64,000 nt of DNA from Enterobacter asburiae (GCF_008080435.1 NZ_VRKN01000012.1:35853-99852), one strand, 5' to 3'. Positions 10,814 to 20,536 are shown, counted from the stretch's first letter. Numbers and translations are program-made. Notes: generated from the sequence alone by a model not told the origin.

Positions 10814-10860
10814 ATACAATATGTTGGGTCGGCATGCATTTTAAGTGCTACATATAGTGA
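10814..10860. promoter_or_regulatory. Tandem NrdR boxes of the nrdD promoter
   Basis: ATACAATATGTTGGGT (10814-10829) and GTGCTACATATAGTGA (10845-10860) match the NrdR box at about 13/16 and 11/16 positions. Their 31-bp offset equals the three-turn spacing NrdR requires. Confidence 0.75.
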
Positions 10861-10901
10861 TTTGCATCAAACATGTTTGCGATTTATTTGATGCAGAACA
10901 A
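10857..10901. promoter_or_regulatory. Two FNR sites upstream of nrdD
   Basis: GTGAT-TTGC-ATCAA (10857-10870) and TTGAT-GCAG-AACAA (10888-10901) each match 9/10 of the FNR half-site pattern. They are 31 bp apart, like the -33.5/-64.5 pair reported for E. coli nrdD, which would place transcription start near 10830. Confidence 0.75.
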
Positions 10902-10981
10902 AGTAAAAAGACGAGAGTACAAACGACGGGCGCTTCAGCGATTGTAAAGGCGTGAGAGAAAAATCTGATTAATTATTCAAC

Positions 10982-11017
10982 AAAAACAAGCGCTCAGCAT
11001 AGCCTGTGCTGAGCGCT
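10982..11017 (-). terminator. Intrinsic terminator of the PTS-mannosidase operon
   Basis: Arms AGCGCTCAGCA and TGCTGAGCGCT with a 7-base loop (10989-11017). On the minus strand the hairpin is followed by TGTTTTTG. It lies just beyond the EIIA stop. Confidence 0.8.
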
Positions 11018-11023
11018 GCTCGT

Positions 11024-11596
11024 TTAACTCACGCTGCAGACCCAGCTCAATCCTGCCTGCAAAAAGGCTGCGGTAGCGATACTGCCCAGTACCAACGGGA
11101 TGAGAAGGGAGCGTTCAGGGGCATCGTCCTGTTTTTGAGGTTCTTCATCACTCAGGGCGGACATCGCCTCTTCCCGGGTGCGCGCCGCCAGTAGCTGCTC
11201 ACGCACCCGATCTTCAGTCAGTTTGCTGGTCAGCGTCGTCAGCAGCTGCATATGCGTACTGCCTGCTTCCGCAGGCGGGATGGCGAGCAGGAAAACCATT
11301 CTCACTTCTTCATCACCTTCCAGCCCCGGCCAGCTTATCGGGTCGTCAAAGAGCGCCAGACAAAATGCCGCCTGCTGCACCGCCTCGGTTTTACCGTGCG
11401 GGACGGCGAGTGCTTCACCCAGCGCGGTAGGACCTTCACTTTCACGCTGTAAAACGCTCTGGATAAATGCCTCTCGATCGTTGATGACTTTTCGCCTGGC
11501 GAGCGGCTCGGTGAGCCAGCGGATCACCGCTTCAGGCGTACGGTGTGGCGGGTTGATAAACACCAGATCGGGGTGCGTCAATGCAAGCAAGTTCAT
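11024..11596 (-). CDS. PTS fructose-type EIIA with hydrophobic C-terminal tail
   Basis: 190 residues. The EIIA domain of the fructose/mannitol superfamily occupies about 1-150, with phosphorylatable H67 in LAVPHGKTE. After a polar linker a hydrophobic stretch (LIPLVLGSIATAAFLQAGLSWV, about 166-187) could anchor it to the membrane, which is unusual for a free EIIA. It passes phosphate from HPr to the EIIB domain of the EIIBC protein encoded two genes upstream. Its start is 1 bp from the mannosidase stop, so the genes are co-transcribed. Confidence 0.85.
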   Translation of the reverse strand: MNLLALTHPDLVFINPPHRTPEAVIRWLTEPLARRKVINDREAFIQSVLQRESEGPTALGEALAVPHGKTEAVQQAAFCLALFDDPISWPGLEGDEEVRMVFLLAIPPAEAGSTHMQLLTTLTSKLTEDRVREQLLAARTREEAMSALSDEEPQKQDDAPERSLLIPLVLGSIATAAFLQAGLSWVCSVS

Positions 11597-11597
11597 A

Positions 11598-14195
11598 TTA
11601 AGTCTCCATCAAAAAATCGCAGGTCGCGAATGGGGGGAGCACCGTTACCGGTTGCACCGGCTCTTCCAGATAGTTGATTTGACGAAGCCGCGACAGACTT
11701 TCCGGGACGGGAACCGGCTGCGTCCCGGCGTTAAATACGCGTACGACGGTGCCATGCAACTGCTGAGCATGGGGCAGGGCGGAAAGGATGAGTGGCTCCG
11801 CCAGGGCCAATAGCGAGAATTCTGCCGGCAGCCTACGGTCGGGGAGACGCAATGAAAAGCGCTCAAGACGGAGATCGAGCGTATGCAGCGTCTGCCGTTG
11901 ATAGGTGAAGGGCTGTCCGGCCACCTGATTTTCCAGCTGGCGAAGCGTGAGATGGTCGGCGTTGTCGGCCAGCGCGACGGTGAATGAAAAGCACAGCGGT
12001 TTCAGCAACTGGGCATCAGGGGTCTCTACCACCGTATTATTGATGCCGGACGCCCGGCCCGGTCGCCAATCGAGATCGCTGCGCCCGAGCACGCCCGTCG
12101 CTTTAAACATCGTCAGGGCAATAGCCGCCGGTTCGCTGCCGATGATCTGAAATTCCTTCATGCCGCGGCTATTCACCACCAGCGCTTTGCCCGCTTCCGC
12201 GACAGCAATAATTCCCTCGCTGGTTTCGATATCCACGGGCATCTCGCGATAGCGCTCCTGCCAGTTTTCACCGTCATATCCCGTTTCGCGTTGGATTATT
12301 GCGAAGGGCTGTGAGGCGATAGCGTGACGGGTGTGAATATCGCTGCCGATCAGTAAACGTAGCCGGTGATCGCAGTGGCTGTTTTCCAGAGAACTCTCAA
12401 CATACAGGTTCGGATCGTCATAGCGCAATTCGCACACCAGACGAATGGATAAGGGTTTTCGGGCATTTTCCTGACGGCTGACGAGATCCTGCGGAAGAAG
12501 CAAAGTGGCCTCAACGACCAGCTTTTCGACAAGCGGCGTTTTCAGGCAGTCGATGAGTGTGAAATGGGAACAGCGCGTCGGCGCGTCGCCTGCAAGCGGT
12601 GAGAAATCGTAGCTGTCGCCCGCGTCCGCGCAGTCTTCGAGGGTAAAGAAATAGGGGATACGTCTGCCGCTGCGTTTGTCCTGCAGGGTTAGCGTTCCGG
12701 CATCCAGCGTCAGTTGATAATGCGTATTCTCTATCTCACCGCCCTTAATCTGTTCAGGCTGCCGGAACGGCGCAGGGTTAGCTTCAACACTGACGGTAAG
12801 ATAGCCGACTGACGGCAAAACCGGGGTTTGCAAAGCGACCTGCCAGCGGAAATAAGGGGGAAGGGGCGTTTCACATTCACCTTCGGCGGTAAGGGTGATC
12901 GCCGTTCCGCCAGGCAATATGTCCCTTTTCAGGACGTCGAAGGGGATTGGCCGTCCCTGATACGTCAGCGCGATATTTTCAGCGCGGCTATACAGGGTGG
13001 TGTTAACCACGCGTCGCGTTGGGGTGGCCAGCGGGTTGAAAATCAGCAGGTCGCCTTCCTGAACGCAGGCGGCGGCCAGGGTTTTCACCACCAGATTCCA
13101 CAGGCTGTGGCACAGATGTTCGGTTTGTTCCAGCCGATGCAGAATGTCGCGGTTGGTGGCATCACTGTTACAGCCGCCGATGGAGTCGTGGGCATGGTTT
13201 CGCAACAGCTTTTTCCAGAGGGTATCGACTACAGAGAGGTTGACCGGAAACCCCTGATGACGCGCCATTGCGATTGTCGGCTCCAGCTGTCGCAGGATGA
13301 ACTGCTCAATCTCATCATTTTTCTTTTTGATGTCGTAGCGCACGGAGCCGATCGTTTTATGAATGCGGGTGTAGCGCGGCGATTTCAGCTCCCCTTCCCA
13401 GAGTTCAAACTGTTCACGCTGTGCGCGCAGAATGTCGACGTAGTGCTCCAGCGAACTGATGAGGTAACGGTCCTGATCCGGGGACTGTGCGCTGGCGAGC
13501 TGCAGGATTTTTGGCAGCGTCGGGTCGATGCTGACCTGATCGCCGCCGCAGGGCAGGAGCAGATCGTTGATACCGGCCCGTGAACGCAAGAGATTGACCA
13601 TCGGGTAGATTTTACCCTGCAGATGGCACGCTTCCGAACGCATGTTTTTAGCCGCGCCATAACCGAGCGCCATCGCACAGGCGATGACGGTCGCCCCTGA
13701 CGGCGCGCGCCAGAGGAACTGACTGCTTTTGGCGTGCCTGTCGTGATCGATACCGCGCCAGAAGACGATATTGTCGATATTGCAGCCCTGCAAAATCGTG
13801 GGCATCTGGGCATTGTGGCCGAAGGTATCCGGAAGATACCCGACCTGCATGGCATGCCCCAGCCTCCGGGCGGCGAAGATGCCGTATTTAAGGTTGCGGA
13901 TAATCGATTCGCCATGCACGTTGTAGGTGTCCGTCTGCGTATACCACGGCCCCACAAATACCCTTTTCTCTCTGACCAGCGTTTCCAGCCTGGCGCGATA
14001 ATCGGGATTGATGGCGAGAAAGTCCTCCACAACCGCCATCTGCCCGTCAAGGTGATAGCAACGATAAGCCGGGTCCTGCTCCAGCGTGTCGATGACGTCT
14101 GCAAAGTTATATGACGCCAGCACCATGCTGTCCTGACGGGTGAAATACCACTCCTGGTCCCAGTGCGTATGGGCAATGACGTGGATCTGATTCAT
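11598..14195 (-). CDS. GH38 alpha-mannosidase, MngB-like
   Basis: 865 residues from MNQIHVIAHTHWDQEWYFT, with GAGGGAAG in front of the ATG. The N-terminal HTHWDQEW zinc site and WYTQTDTYN fit glycoside hydrolase family 38. E. coli MngB cleaves 2-O-(6-phospho-mannosyl)-glycerate. Here the pairing with a PTS suggests a phosphorylated mannoside is hydrolysed in the cytoplasm to mannose-6-phosphate and an aglycone. The regulator is RpiR-type, not GntR-type MngR, and EIIA is separate, so this is a parallel system and not the E. coli mng operon. Confidence 0.88.
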   Translation of the reverse strand: MNQIHVIAHTHWDQEWYFTRQDSMVLASYNFADVIDTLEQDPAYRCYHLDGQMAVVEDFLAINPDYRARLETLVREKRVFVGPWYTQTDTYNVHGESIIRNLKYGIFAARRLGHAMQVGYLPDTFGHNAQMPTILQGCNIDNIVFWRGIDHDRHAKSSQFLWRAPSGATVIACAMALGYGAAKNMRSEACHLQGKIYPMVNLLRSRAGINDLLLPCGGDQVSIDPTLPKILQLASAQSPDQDRYLISSLEHYVDILRAQREQFELWEGELKSPRYTRIHKTIGSVRYDIKKKNDEIEQFILRQLEPTIAMARHQGFPVNLSVVDTLWKKLLRNHAHDSIGGCNSDATNRDILHRLEQTEHLCHSLWNLVVKTLAAACVQEGDLLIFNPLATPTRRVVNTTLYSRAENIALTYQGRPIPFDVLKRDILPGGTAITLTAEGECETPLPPYFRWQVALQTPVLPSVGYLTVSVEANPAPFRQPEQIKGGEIENTHYQLTLDAGTLTLQDKRSGRRIPYFFTLEDCADAGDSYDFSPLAGDAPTRCSHFTLIDCLKTPLVEKLVVEATLLLPQDLVSRQENARKPLSIRLVCELRYDDPNLYVESSLENSHCDHRLRLLIGSDIHTRHAIASQPFAIIQRETGYDGENWQERYREMPVDIETSEGIIAVAEAGKALVVNSRGMKEFQIIGSEPAAIALTMFKATGVLGRSDLDWRPGRASGINNTVVETPDAQLLKPLCFSFTVALADNADHLTLRQLENQVAGQPFTYQRQTLHTLDLRLERFSLRLPDRRLPAEFSLLALAEPLILSALPHAQQLHGTVVRVFNAGTQPVPVPESLSRLRQINYLEEPVQPVTVLPPFATCDFLMET

Positions 14196-14205
14196 GACGC
14201 TTCCC

Positions 14206-15609
14206 TCACCTGGCGCTCTTTGGGCTGACATACAGCACGCCCAGGGCGCAAATCAGCGCGCCAATAAAGACGCTCGCCAGGTAGCCCGCCACATTGGTTG
14301 CCAGCGGCCATCCCCAGATGGCCGGCAGAGGCAGCGTCTGCTTCACGCCAAGGGCAATGGCGACCAGCGCGCCGGCGACGGCACCGGTCATGAACACCGG
14401 GATCAGGCGTGGGTTTTTCAGGATGAACGGGATCGCGCCTTCCGAGATCCCGATAACGCCCAGTAATAACGAGGTGCTGCCAACGGTTTTCTCTTCCTGG
14501 CTGAAGACGTCCGGTAGCCCAAAGCGGCCGTTGAGGAACGCGGCAAAGCCGACGCCAATGGAGGGGATCACGATGGAGAGTTCACGCGCGGTTAAATCAA
14601 ACGTCTCGCTCATGCCATTCAGACCTAGCGCAACCGAGCCCGCTGCCTTGTTGACCGGACCGCCCAGGTCGAACGCGGTGCCCGCGGCGATCATCGCGGA
14701 ATAGAACCCGCGCCCGGTGTCACCTGCCGAGGTAAAAAAGACCACCATCAGCTGGTTAAGCGAGCCAAAAATCGGGTTAATCAGGTATTCCATGACCATC
14801 ACCAGCGTAATGCCGGTGATCAGCGGGACGACCAGCATGGTTTTAATGGTGGTGAGCTGCTGACGGACGTGAATCGAATCATTCAGCCAGCGCACCAGAT
14901 AGCCCACAAAAAAGCCAATGCCAATGGCACCGAAAAAGCCGGAGGGCATAAAGCCTTCGATATCAAAGAAGCGCTTATAGACGTCGTCTGACATGATGCC
15001 GCCGATAAGCCCGGGGATCAGCGCCGGTTTACCGGCAATGGAAAACGCCAGATACATGGCGAAGACCGGATACATGAACTTGATGGTCATAAAGCCCACT
15101 TTATCCAGTACGCTGAACGGCGAATGTTCGATGTTAATAAACTGACCGGTAATTTTGGCTGTTGCCATCATCAGCCCGCCCATCACCACCACCGGCAGCA
15201 TATAGCTGATGGCCGCCATGATATGGCCGATAAAGACCTGGTAAGCCGAACGCTGGAGATCATCTTCATATGCGACAGGGGCGACGTTTTTTTCCATGGC
15301 CAGCGCCTGACGCAGATAGCGATCGGTATGTTTGATCAGCTCTTGCGTACGGGTCTGAAGGTGGGGAATGTTTTCAAAACGCTCGGCATCCTGAATGGGA
15401 ACGTCGGTTGCCAGAATAATGGCCGTGGCGGAAGCGATATCCTGTTTCGTTAAGCGGTTTTTAACGCCGTCGCTGCCCTGCGTTTCGACCTTTACTTCGA
15501 TATTGTGCTCTTTAGCCCATGCAATAATTTTATTTGCCGCCATAAAGGTGTGTGCGATGCCTGTCGGGCAGGCCGTTACCGCGACAACTTTTTGTTTCGT
15601 CATTGTCAT
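14206..15609 (-). CDS. PTS fructose-type EIIBC permease
   Basis: 467 residues. The EIIB domain is at the N-terminus with C14 in TACPTGIAHTF, followed by a linker and an EIIC membrane domain (about 125-460) with SPF, GLIGG and GGPVNKAA segments typical of the Fru family. It imports and phosphorylates the glycoside processed by the adjacent mannosidase. It is the first gene of the minus-strand operon and divergent from the RpiR regulator, with a 173-bp shared control region. Confidence 0.9.
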   Translation of the reverse strand: MTMTKQKVVAVTACPTGIAHTFMAANKIIAWAKEHNIEVKVETQGSDGVKNRLTKQDIASATAIILATDVPIQDAERFENIPHLQTRTQELIKHTDRYLRQALAMEKNVAPVAYEDDLQRSAYQVFIGHIMAAISYMLPVVVMGGLMMATAKITGQFINIEHSPFSVLDKVGFMTIKFMYPVFAMYLAFSIAGKPALIPGLIGGIMSDDVYKRFFDIEGFMPSGFFGAIGIGFFVGYLVRWLNDSIHVRQQLTTIKTMLVVPLITGITLVMVMEYLINPIFGSLNQLMVVFFTSAGDTGRGFYSAMIAAGTAFDLGGPVNKAAGSVALGLNGMSETFDLTARELSIVIPSIGVGFAAFLNGRFGLPDVFSQEEKTVGSTSLLLGVIGISEGAIPFILKNPRLIPVFMTGAVAGALVAIALGVKQTLPLPAIWGWPLATNVAGYLASVFIGALICALGVLYVSPKSAR

Positions 15610-15782
15610 AATTCCCTGGATGTGAAAACAGGAGAAGTATAAAGAGAACCTAAAACAGTTTTTAATGTTTGCTAATACTAATTACGTATCGTAATACGCG
15701 TAAATGTAATGTGTGAAGCGCCTTCCAGAGACTATTTTTCTGTTGTGTTAATATCATGCCGGGATTAAACAGGGCGTAATAG

Positions 15783-16442
15783 ATGAATTCATTCCAGGGA
15801 AGTGAACGTTTGATATTTGAATACATTCAGCATCATGCGTGTAATATTTCTAATATATCGGCAAAAGAGATTGCCCGTGATACCTTTACAACGACAACAT
15901 CCGTTAATCGTGTGTGTAAAAAAATGGGCTATAAAAGCTATACCGAGCTTCGGTATCGTTTTTTGCGCGATCATTTTTCACCTGCGCCTGCCGCCCCCGA
16001 CGCTGGGCCGCAGGCGGACGATATTGTGGCGGAAGTGTCCAGGCTGCTCATCCATTCCAGCCATGTTTTCCTCTACGCACGAGGGGCTTCGCTCACCAGC
16101 CTCAATTACCTGTCGCGCTTTTTATCGCTGGCGAGCCTGCCGCACCTTATTCTGAATGATATGCATCAGCTGACACGGGTATCGAAGGGGACGCTGGTGT
16201 TGATCAGTAAATCCGGGGAGACGCAGTCGCTGATTGATATGGCGCGTAACGCGCTGCGAAAAGGGTTGAAGATTATTGCGATTACCCGCCAGGGGTCGAC
16301 GCTGGCGTCGATCTCAACGCTAAGCTGGCCGCTATTGATCGACATTAACGCGGTATCGCTGTATCAGCGGGAAGGACAACTAGAACTGTTAAGCGCCGTG
16401 GACCGTATCGGCTGCAGGCTGCTGCAGCACGATACGGTGTAG
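15783..16442 (+). CDS. MurR/RpiR family transcriptional regulator
   Basis: 219 residues: N-terminal HTH_6 (about 1-75, with KEIARDTFTTTTSVNRVCKKMGY) and a SIS phosphosugar-binding domain (about 85-215, with LVLISKSGETQSL). It is divergent from the PTS-mannosidase operon and most likely senses the phosphosugar it produces. The gene is somewhat shorter than typical RpiR regulators (about 280 residues) but shows no break. Confidence 0.85.
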   Translation: MNSFQGSERLIFEYIQHHACNISNISAKEIARDTFTTTTSVNRVCKKMGYKSYTELRYRFLRDHFSPAPAAPDAGPQADDIVAEVSRLLIHSSHVFLYARGASLTSLNYLSRFLSLASLPHLILNDMHQLTRVSKGTLVLISKSGETQSLIDMARNALRKGLKIIAITRQGSTLASISTLSWPLLIDINAVSLYQREGQLELLSAVDRIGCRLLQHDTV

Positions 16443-16450
16443 TCAGACCG

Positions 16451-17197
16451 TCAGAGTTGCTTCACTATCCCCAGACGTACGGCATAATCATTTTCATGAT
16501 TGCCATCAGCTGTAATGTACGTTTTATCCAGTGAAACCAGCTCGACGTATGGTGTCCAGCCGTCGTCGAGCTTGTAGTTGAACGCCACGGTATGCTCCCA
16601 GTAGGTGTCATCCCCGGTTCCCTGATCGACATTATCCTGCCAGCGGAAGCGTGGGTTGTAGGACATACCGAATTTGCCAATGTTATACGCGAACCAAATG
16701 TCGAACTGGTGTGACTGACGGCGGGTGTAGCCGCTGCCGTCTAGTTTTCTGTCGCTGTGCGCATCGTTTACGGTGTTATAACGATAGCGGGCAGAGAGGT
16801 TCAGCCCATTATCGAACGCTTTCCAGCCCTGAATGAAAGGGCGGTAATGCGTGTTGCTGGGAGTGAAAACAGTCACCATACCCGGCGCAACGGCGAAGCC
16901 ATTTCCCAGATCGAAGCGCCAGCGTGTTTCGATCTCCTGTGCTGCCTCTGTTACCCCTTTGTCGTCGGGATTATATCTGTCGGTATCACCAAAAAAGGTG
17001 TCGTTGTGGTTTTGTGCGGCTTCAACGGAGAAGTAAAAACCATTATTCACCTGATGCATGACTTTAATACGTGAATCATTTACGTCTGAACGCGTATTAT
17101 GACCAAAGCGAAGGTCGACGGACGTATTTCCGCACCATCCCTGCGTGCTCAATAATAGTGCGCTAATACATGTTGCTTTAATAATTGTCTTTTTCAT
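16451..17197 (-). CDS. KdgM/NanC family outer-membrane porin
   Basis: 248 residues with a signal peptide (MKKTIIKATCISALLLSTQG). Alternating amphipathic strands rich in Tyr/Trp/Arg and a C-terminal VRLGIVKQL strand fit the 12-stranded oligosaccharide porins KdgM (oligogalacturonate) and NanC (sialic acid). It converges with the RpiR gene, 8 bp away. It may admit the anionic mannoside used by the adjacent PTS. Substrate by context only. Confidence 0.8.
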   Translation of the reverse strand: MKKTIIKATCISALLLSTQGWCGNTSVDLRFGHNTRSDVNDSRIKVMHQVNNGFYFSVEAAQNHNDTFFGDTDRYNPDDKGVTEAAQEIETRWRFDLGNGFAVAPGMVTVFTPSNTHYRPFIQGWKAFDNGLNLSARYRYNTVNDAHSDRKLDGSGYTRRQSHQFDIWFAYNIGKFGMSYNPRFRWQDNVDQGTGDDTYWEHTVAFNYKLDDGWTPYVELVSLDKTYITADGNHENDYAVRLGIVKQL

Positions 17198-17294
17198 AAT
17201 ATCCTGCCGAGGTTATTTAATTGGCAGGCTATTTTTATTTTTGGCAGGTCACGATGTAAAAGTTATCGTCGTACATTTAGCGTATCGCTAAACA

Positions 17295-17325
17295 TAAAAA
17301 AAAGAGATACAGCATGCTGTATCTC
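17295..17325 (-). terminator. Intrinsic terminator after treC
   Basis: Perfect palindrome with 11-bp arms (GAGATACAGCA and its complement, 17304-17325), followed on the minus strand by eight Ts. It ends the treBC transcript. Confidence 0.85.
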
Positions 17326-17332
17326 CTGATGT

Positions 17333-18988
17333 TTATTCCTGCACCCACCAGATAGCTTCAAACGGGCGCAATAGCAGCGTATCGGGGCGGGAGGAAACGT
17401 CCTCATAGTTACTGAGTGCGACCCGCCATGCTCCCTGTACCGGGTCCGGCTGCCACTGCTGGCGCTCGTGGCTCAGGTTCGCCACCACCATCAGCGTCTG
17501 CCCCTGCCACTGGCGACGGTAACACCAAAGAGAAGGATGTTCCGGCAGGAGATCTTCATAATCGCCCCACGTCAGCACTGGCAGGGTTTTGCGCAGGCTG
17601 ATAAGCGACTGGTAGGTGTAAAACACCGAATCCGGGTCGTTCAGCGCCGCGCGGGCGTTCACCGTCTCGTAGTTGTCGCAGACGCCAATCCACGGCTCGC
17701 CCTCAGTAAAGCCCGCATTGTGCGACGCATCCCACTGCATTGGGGTCCGTCCGTTATCTCGTGACTTACTCGCCAGAATCGCCAGTAATTCATCCGGCTC
17801 GCGGCCGTTGGCGCGCAGTTCGGCGAACATGTTCAGGCTTTCCACGTCGCGGTAATCGGTGATGCGTGTGAAATGCGGGTTGGTCATCCCCAGCTCTTCG
17901 CCCTGATAGATATACGGCGTGCCCTGCATGCCGTGCAGCACCATGCCGAGCATCTTCGCGGCATGAACGCGGTGTTCCCCTTCGTCACCAAAGCGCGACA
18001 CAATGCGCGGTTGGTCGTGATTACACCAGAACAGCGCGTTCCACGCTTTGTTGTGCATGCCCTGCTGCCAGTGGCGGAAGAGGGTTTTCAGCGCCACGAA
18101 GTCCGGCTTGGCCTTCGTCCACTTTTCGCCGCCGGGATAGTCTACCTTCAGGTGGTGGAAGTTAAAGGTCATCGACAGTTCGCTTCCGTCGAGCGACGCA
18201 TACTGCTGGCAATTCTCCAGCGAGGTCGAAGACATCTCGCCCACCGTCATCAGGTTGCGCGGGGTGAAGACGTCGCGGCTCATCTCCTGCAGATATTCGT
18301 GGATGCGCGGCCCGTCTGTGTAGAAGCGGCGACCGTCACCCGTGTTGTCGTCCGGGAAATCCTGATCTTTTGAAATCAGGTTAATCACGTCCAGACGCAA
18401 GCCGTCCACGCCGCGATCGGCCCAGAACTCGCATACCTTTTTCAGCTCGGCGCGCACGGCCGGGTTTTCCCAGTTGAGATCCGCCTGCTCGGGCGCGAAG
18501 AGGTGCAGGTAATACTGCTCGCTCTCGGCGTGCCAGCGCCAGGCGTTGCCGCCAAACTTGGAGCGCCAGTTGTTGGGGAGCTGCTCCGGCGTGCCGTCGC
18601 ACCAGATATAAAACTGACGATACGGGCTCTCTTTGTTCAGCGACTCGCGGAACCAGGCGTGCTGCGTCGAGGTGTGGTTAAACACCATGTCCAGAACAAT
18701 GCGGATGCCGCGCGCGTGCGCCCTGGCAACCAGCTCGTCGAAATCATCCAGCGTGCCGTAGGCCGGGTCGATGGCGGTGTAATTCGCCACGTCGTAACCG
18801 TTATCCACCTGCGGGGAGATATAAAACGGCGTCAGCCAGATGGCGTCAATGCCGAGGGTTTTCAGGTAGTCCAGACGCTGCGTCACGCCGCGCAGATCGC
18901 CGGTGCCGCTGCCGGTAGTGTCCTGGAAACTCTTTGGGTAAATCTGATAGATGACGCCATTCTGCCACCAGTGAGGAAGGGTATTCAT
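17333..18988 (-). CDS. treC: Trehalose-6-phosphate hydrolase
   Basis: 551 residues from MNTLPHWWQNGVIYQIYPKS, the E. coli TreC length, with AGGAA before the start. GH13 alpha-amylase fold: the DMVFNHTS region I, nucleophile aspartate in GLRLDVIN, acid/base glutamate in VGEMSS, and FWCNHDQPR. It splits trehalose-6-phosphate into glucose and glucose-6-phosphate in the cytoplasm. It is co-transcribed with treB, which makes its substrate. Confidence 0.96.
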   Translation of the reverse strand: MNTLPHWWQNGVIYQIYPKSFQDTTGSGTGDLRGVTQRLDYLKTLGIDAIWLTPFYISPQVDNGYDVANYTAIDPAYGTLDDFDELVARAHARGIRIVLDMVFNHTSTQHAWFRESLNKESPYRQFYIWCDGTPEQLPNNWRSKFGGNAWRWHAESEQYYLHLFAPEQADLNWENPAVRAELKKVCEFWADRGVDGLRLDVINLISKDQDFPDDNTGDGRRFYTDGPRIHEYLQEMSRDVFTPRNLMTVGEMSSTSLENCQQYASLDGSELSMTFNFHHLKVDYPGGEKWTKAKPDFVALKTLFRHWQQGMHNKAWNALFWCNHDQPRIVSRFGDEGEHRVHAAKMLGMVLHGMQGTPYIYQGEELGMTNPHFTRITDYRDVESLNMFAELRANGREPDELLAILASKSRDNGRTPMQWDASHNAGFTEGEPWIGVCDNYETVNARAALNDPDSVFYTYQSLISLRKTLPVLTWGDYEDLLPEHPSLWCYRRQWQGQTLMVVANLSHERQQWQPDPVQGAWRVALSNYEDVSSRPDTLLLRPFEAIWWVQE

Positions 18989-19010
18989 AGTGCGTTCCTG
19001 CAAATGCGAA

Positions 19011-19028
19011 GGGGCGCAACTGCGCCCC
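19011..19028. other. Intercistronic hairpin between treB and treC
   Basis: GGGGCGCA-AC-TGCGCCCC, a perfect 8-bp stem in the 51-bp gap. No T-run follows, so it is more likely an mRNA-stability element than a terminator. Confidence 0.6.
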
Positions 19029-19039
19029 GAAAGAAGAAG

Positions 19040-20461
19040 TTAAACAATCTGTAACGAGCCCTGACGGAACTTGCGCTGGTACACCACGGTGGTGAGCGCC
19101 ATTGGGACGATAATCGCAATGGCCATCGCCAGGGCAAACACCTGCCAGTAAGCCGGCTGGATGGAGAGGATGCCCGGCAGGCCACCGACGCCAATCCCGT
19201 TTGCCATCACGCCGTTCAGACCACACACCAGGCCTGCCAGACCGGAACCGATCATCGCGCAGAGCATCGGGAAGCGGTATTTCAGGTTGATACCGTACAT
19301 CGCCGGTTCGGTGACGCCGAGGTAGGCAGAGATGGCTGCCGGAACGGAGATCTCACGCTCGTTATGTTTACGGCTGACGATGATGATGCCGGTCACCGCC
19401 GACGCCTGCGCAATGTTAGACAGGGCGATAATCGGCCAGACAGGCGTGCCGCCGAGGCTTTGAATCATCTGCATGTCGATAGCCAGCGTGGTCTGGTGAA
19501 CGCCGGTGATCACCAGCGGGGCGTACAGGAAGCCAAACAGCGCGGCACCAATCGGCGCGAAGCTGCCGGTCATCAGGTGACGTACCGCGAAGGCCACGCC
19601 GTCGCCAATCATGCGGCCAAACGGACCGATAAAAGCGTGTGCCAGGAACACGGCAATAATCAGCGAACAGACCGGCACCACCACCAGATAGAGGTAATCC
19701 GGCACGATGCGTTTTAAACGCGTTTCAATAAAGCCCAGCGCCAGACCCGCCAGCAGGGCCGGAATAACCTGCGCCTGGTAACCGACTTTGGCGATGGTAA
19801 ACAGGCCGAAGTTCCACACCTCAGGCACCTGCTGACCAAGTAAGTAAGCGTTCATTAACTGTGGAGAGACCAGCGTGACGCCCAGCACGATACCGAGAAT
19901 CGGCGTGCCGCCCATTTTGCGCACCGCGGACCAGCAAATCCCAACCGGCAGATAGAAGAAGATCGCTTCACCAATCAGCCACAGGAAATCGTAGATGCTT
20001 TGCAGCGCCGGGTACATCTGCGCCAGGGTTTTGCCGTCACTCATCGGCACATCACCGATGACGTTACGGAAACCTAAAATTAAGCCCCCGCTGATCAGCG
20101 CCGGCAGCAGCGGGAAGAAAATTTCCGCGAAGTGGGAAATCAGCTGCTCGTGCCACTTCATGTTCTGGCGCGCGGCCTTCTTTGCCTGCTCTTTATCGGC
20201 AGAAGAGTGCCCGGTTGTCGCCAGCAGAGCCTGATAGTAATCGCCCACTTCGGTACCAATAACGACCTGGAACTGCCCGGCGTTGGTGAAGCAGCCTTTA
20301 ACCATGGAAAGTTCTTCAATGGCCTTCGGGTTGGCTTTGGCCGGATCGTTCAGCACGAAGCGCAGGCGGGTAATGCAATGGCTGACGGTGGCGATGTTCT
20401 CGCGACCGCCGACCAGGACGATCAGCCGATCGATATCTGCTTGTTTGACTTTACTCATCAT
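19040..20461 (-). CDS. treB: PTS trehalose EIIBC permease
   Basis: 473 residues, as in E. coli. EIIB at the N-terminus with C29 in VSHCITRLRFVL, then the EIIC membrane domain of the glucose-sucrose family. It imports trehalose as trehalose-6-phosphate using the soluble glucose EIIA (Crr), since no EIIA domain is present. First gene of treBC. A perfect operator-like palindrome lies 76 bp upstream of the start. Confidence 0.96.
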   Translation of the reverse strand: MMSKVKQADIDRLIVLVGGRENIATVSHCITRLRFVLNDPAKANPKAIEELSMVKGCFTNAGQFQVVIGTEVGDYYQALLATTGHSSADKEQAKKAARQNMKWHEQLISHFAEIFFPLLPALISGGLILGFRNVIGDVPMSDGKTLAQMYPALQSIYDFLWLIGEAIFFYLPVGICWSAVRKMGGTPILGIVLGVTLVSPQLMNAYLLGQQVPEVWNFGLFTIAKVGYQAQVIPALLAGLALGFIETRLKRIVPDYLYLVVVPVCSLIIAVFLAHAFIGPFGRMIGDGVAFAVRHLMTGSFAPIGAALFGFLYAPLVITGVHQTTLAIDMQMIQSLGGTPVWPIIALSNIAQASAVTGIIIVSRKHNEREISVPAAISAYLGVTEPAMYGINLKYRFPMLCAMIGSGLAGLVCGLNGVMANGIGVGGLPGILSIQPAYWQVFALAMAIAIIVPMALTTVVYQRKFRQGSLQIV

Positions 20462-20536
20462 GAAACCTCATGACAGATGGTGAGGGGGGTGTAATGACCT
20501 GAGCGCAAGCCTACTCCTTCAGCGGGACGGCGAAAA

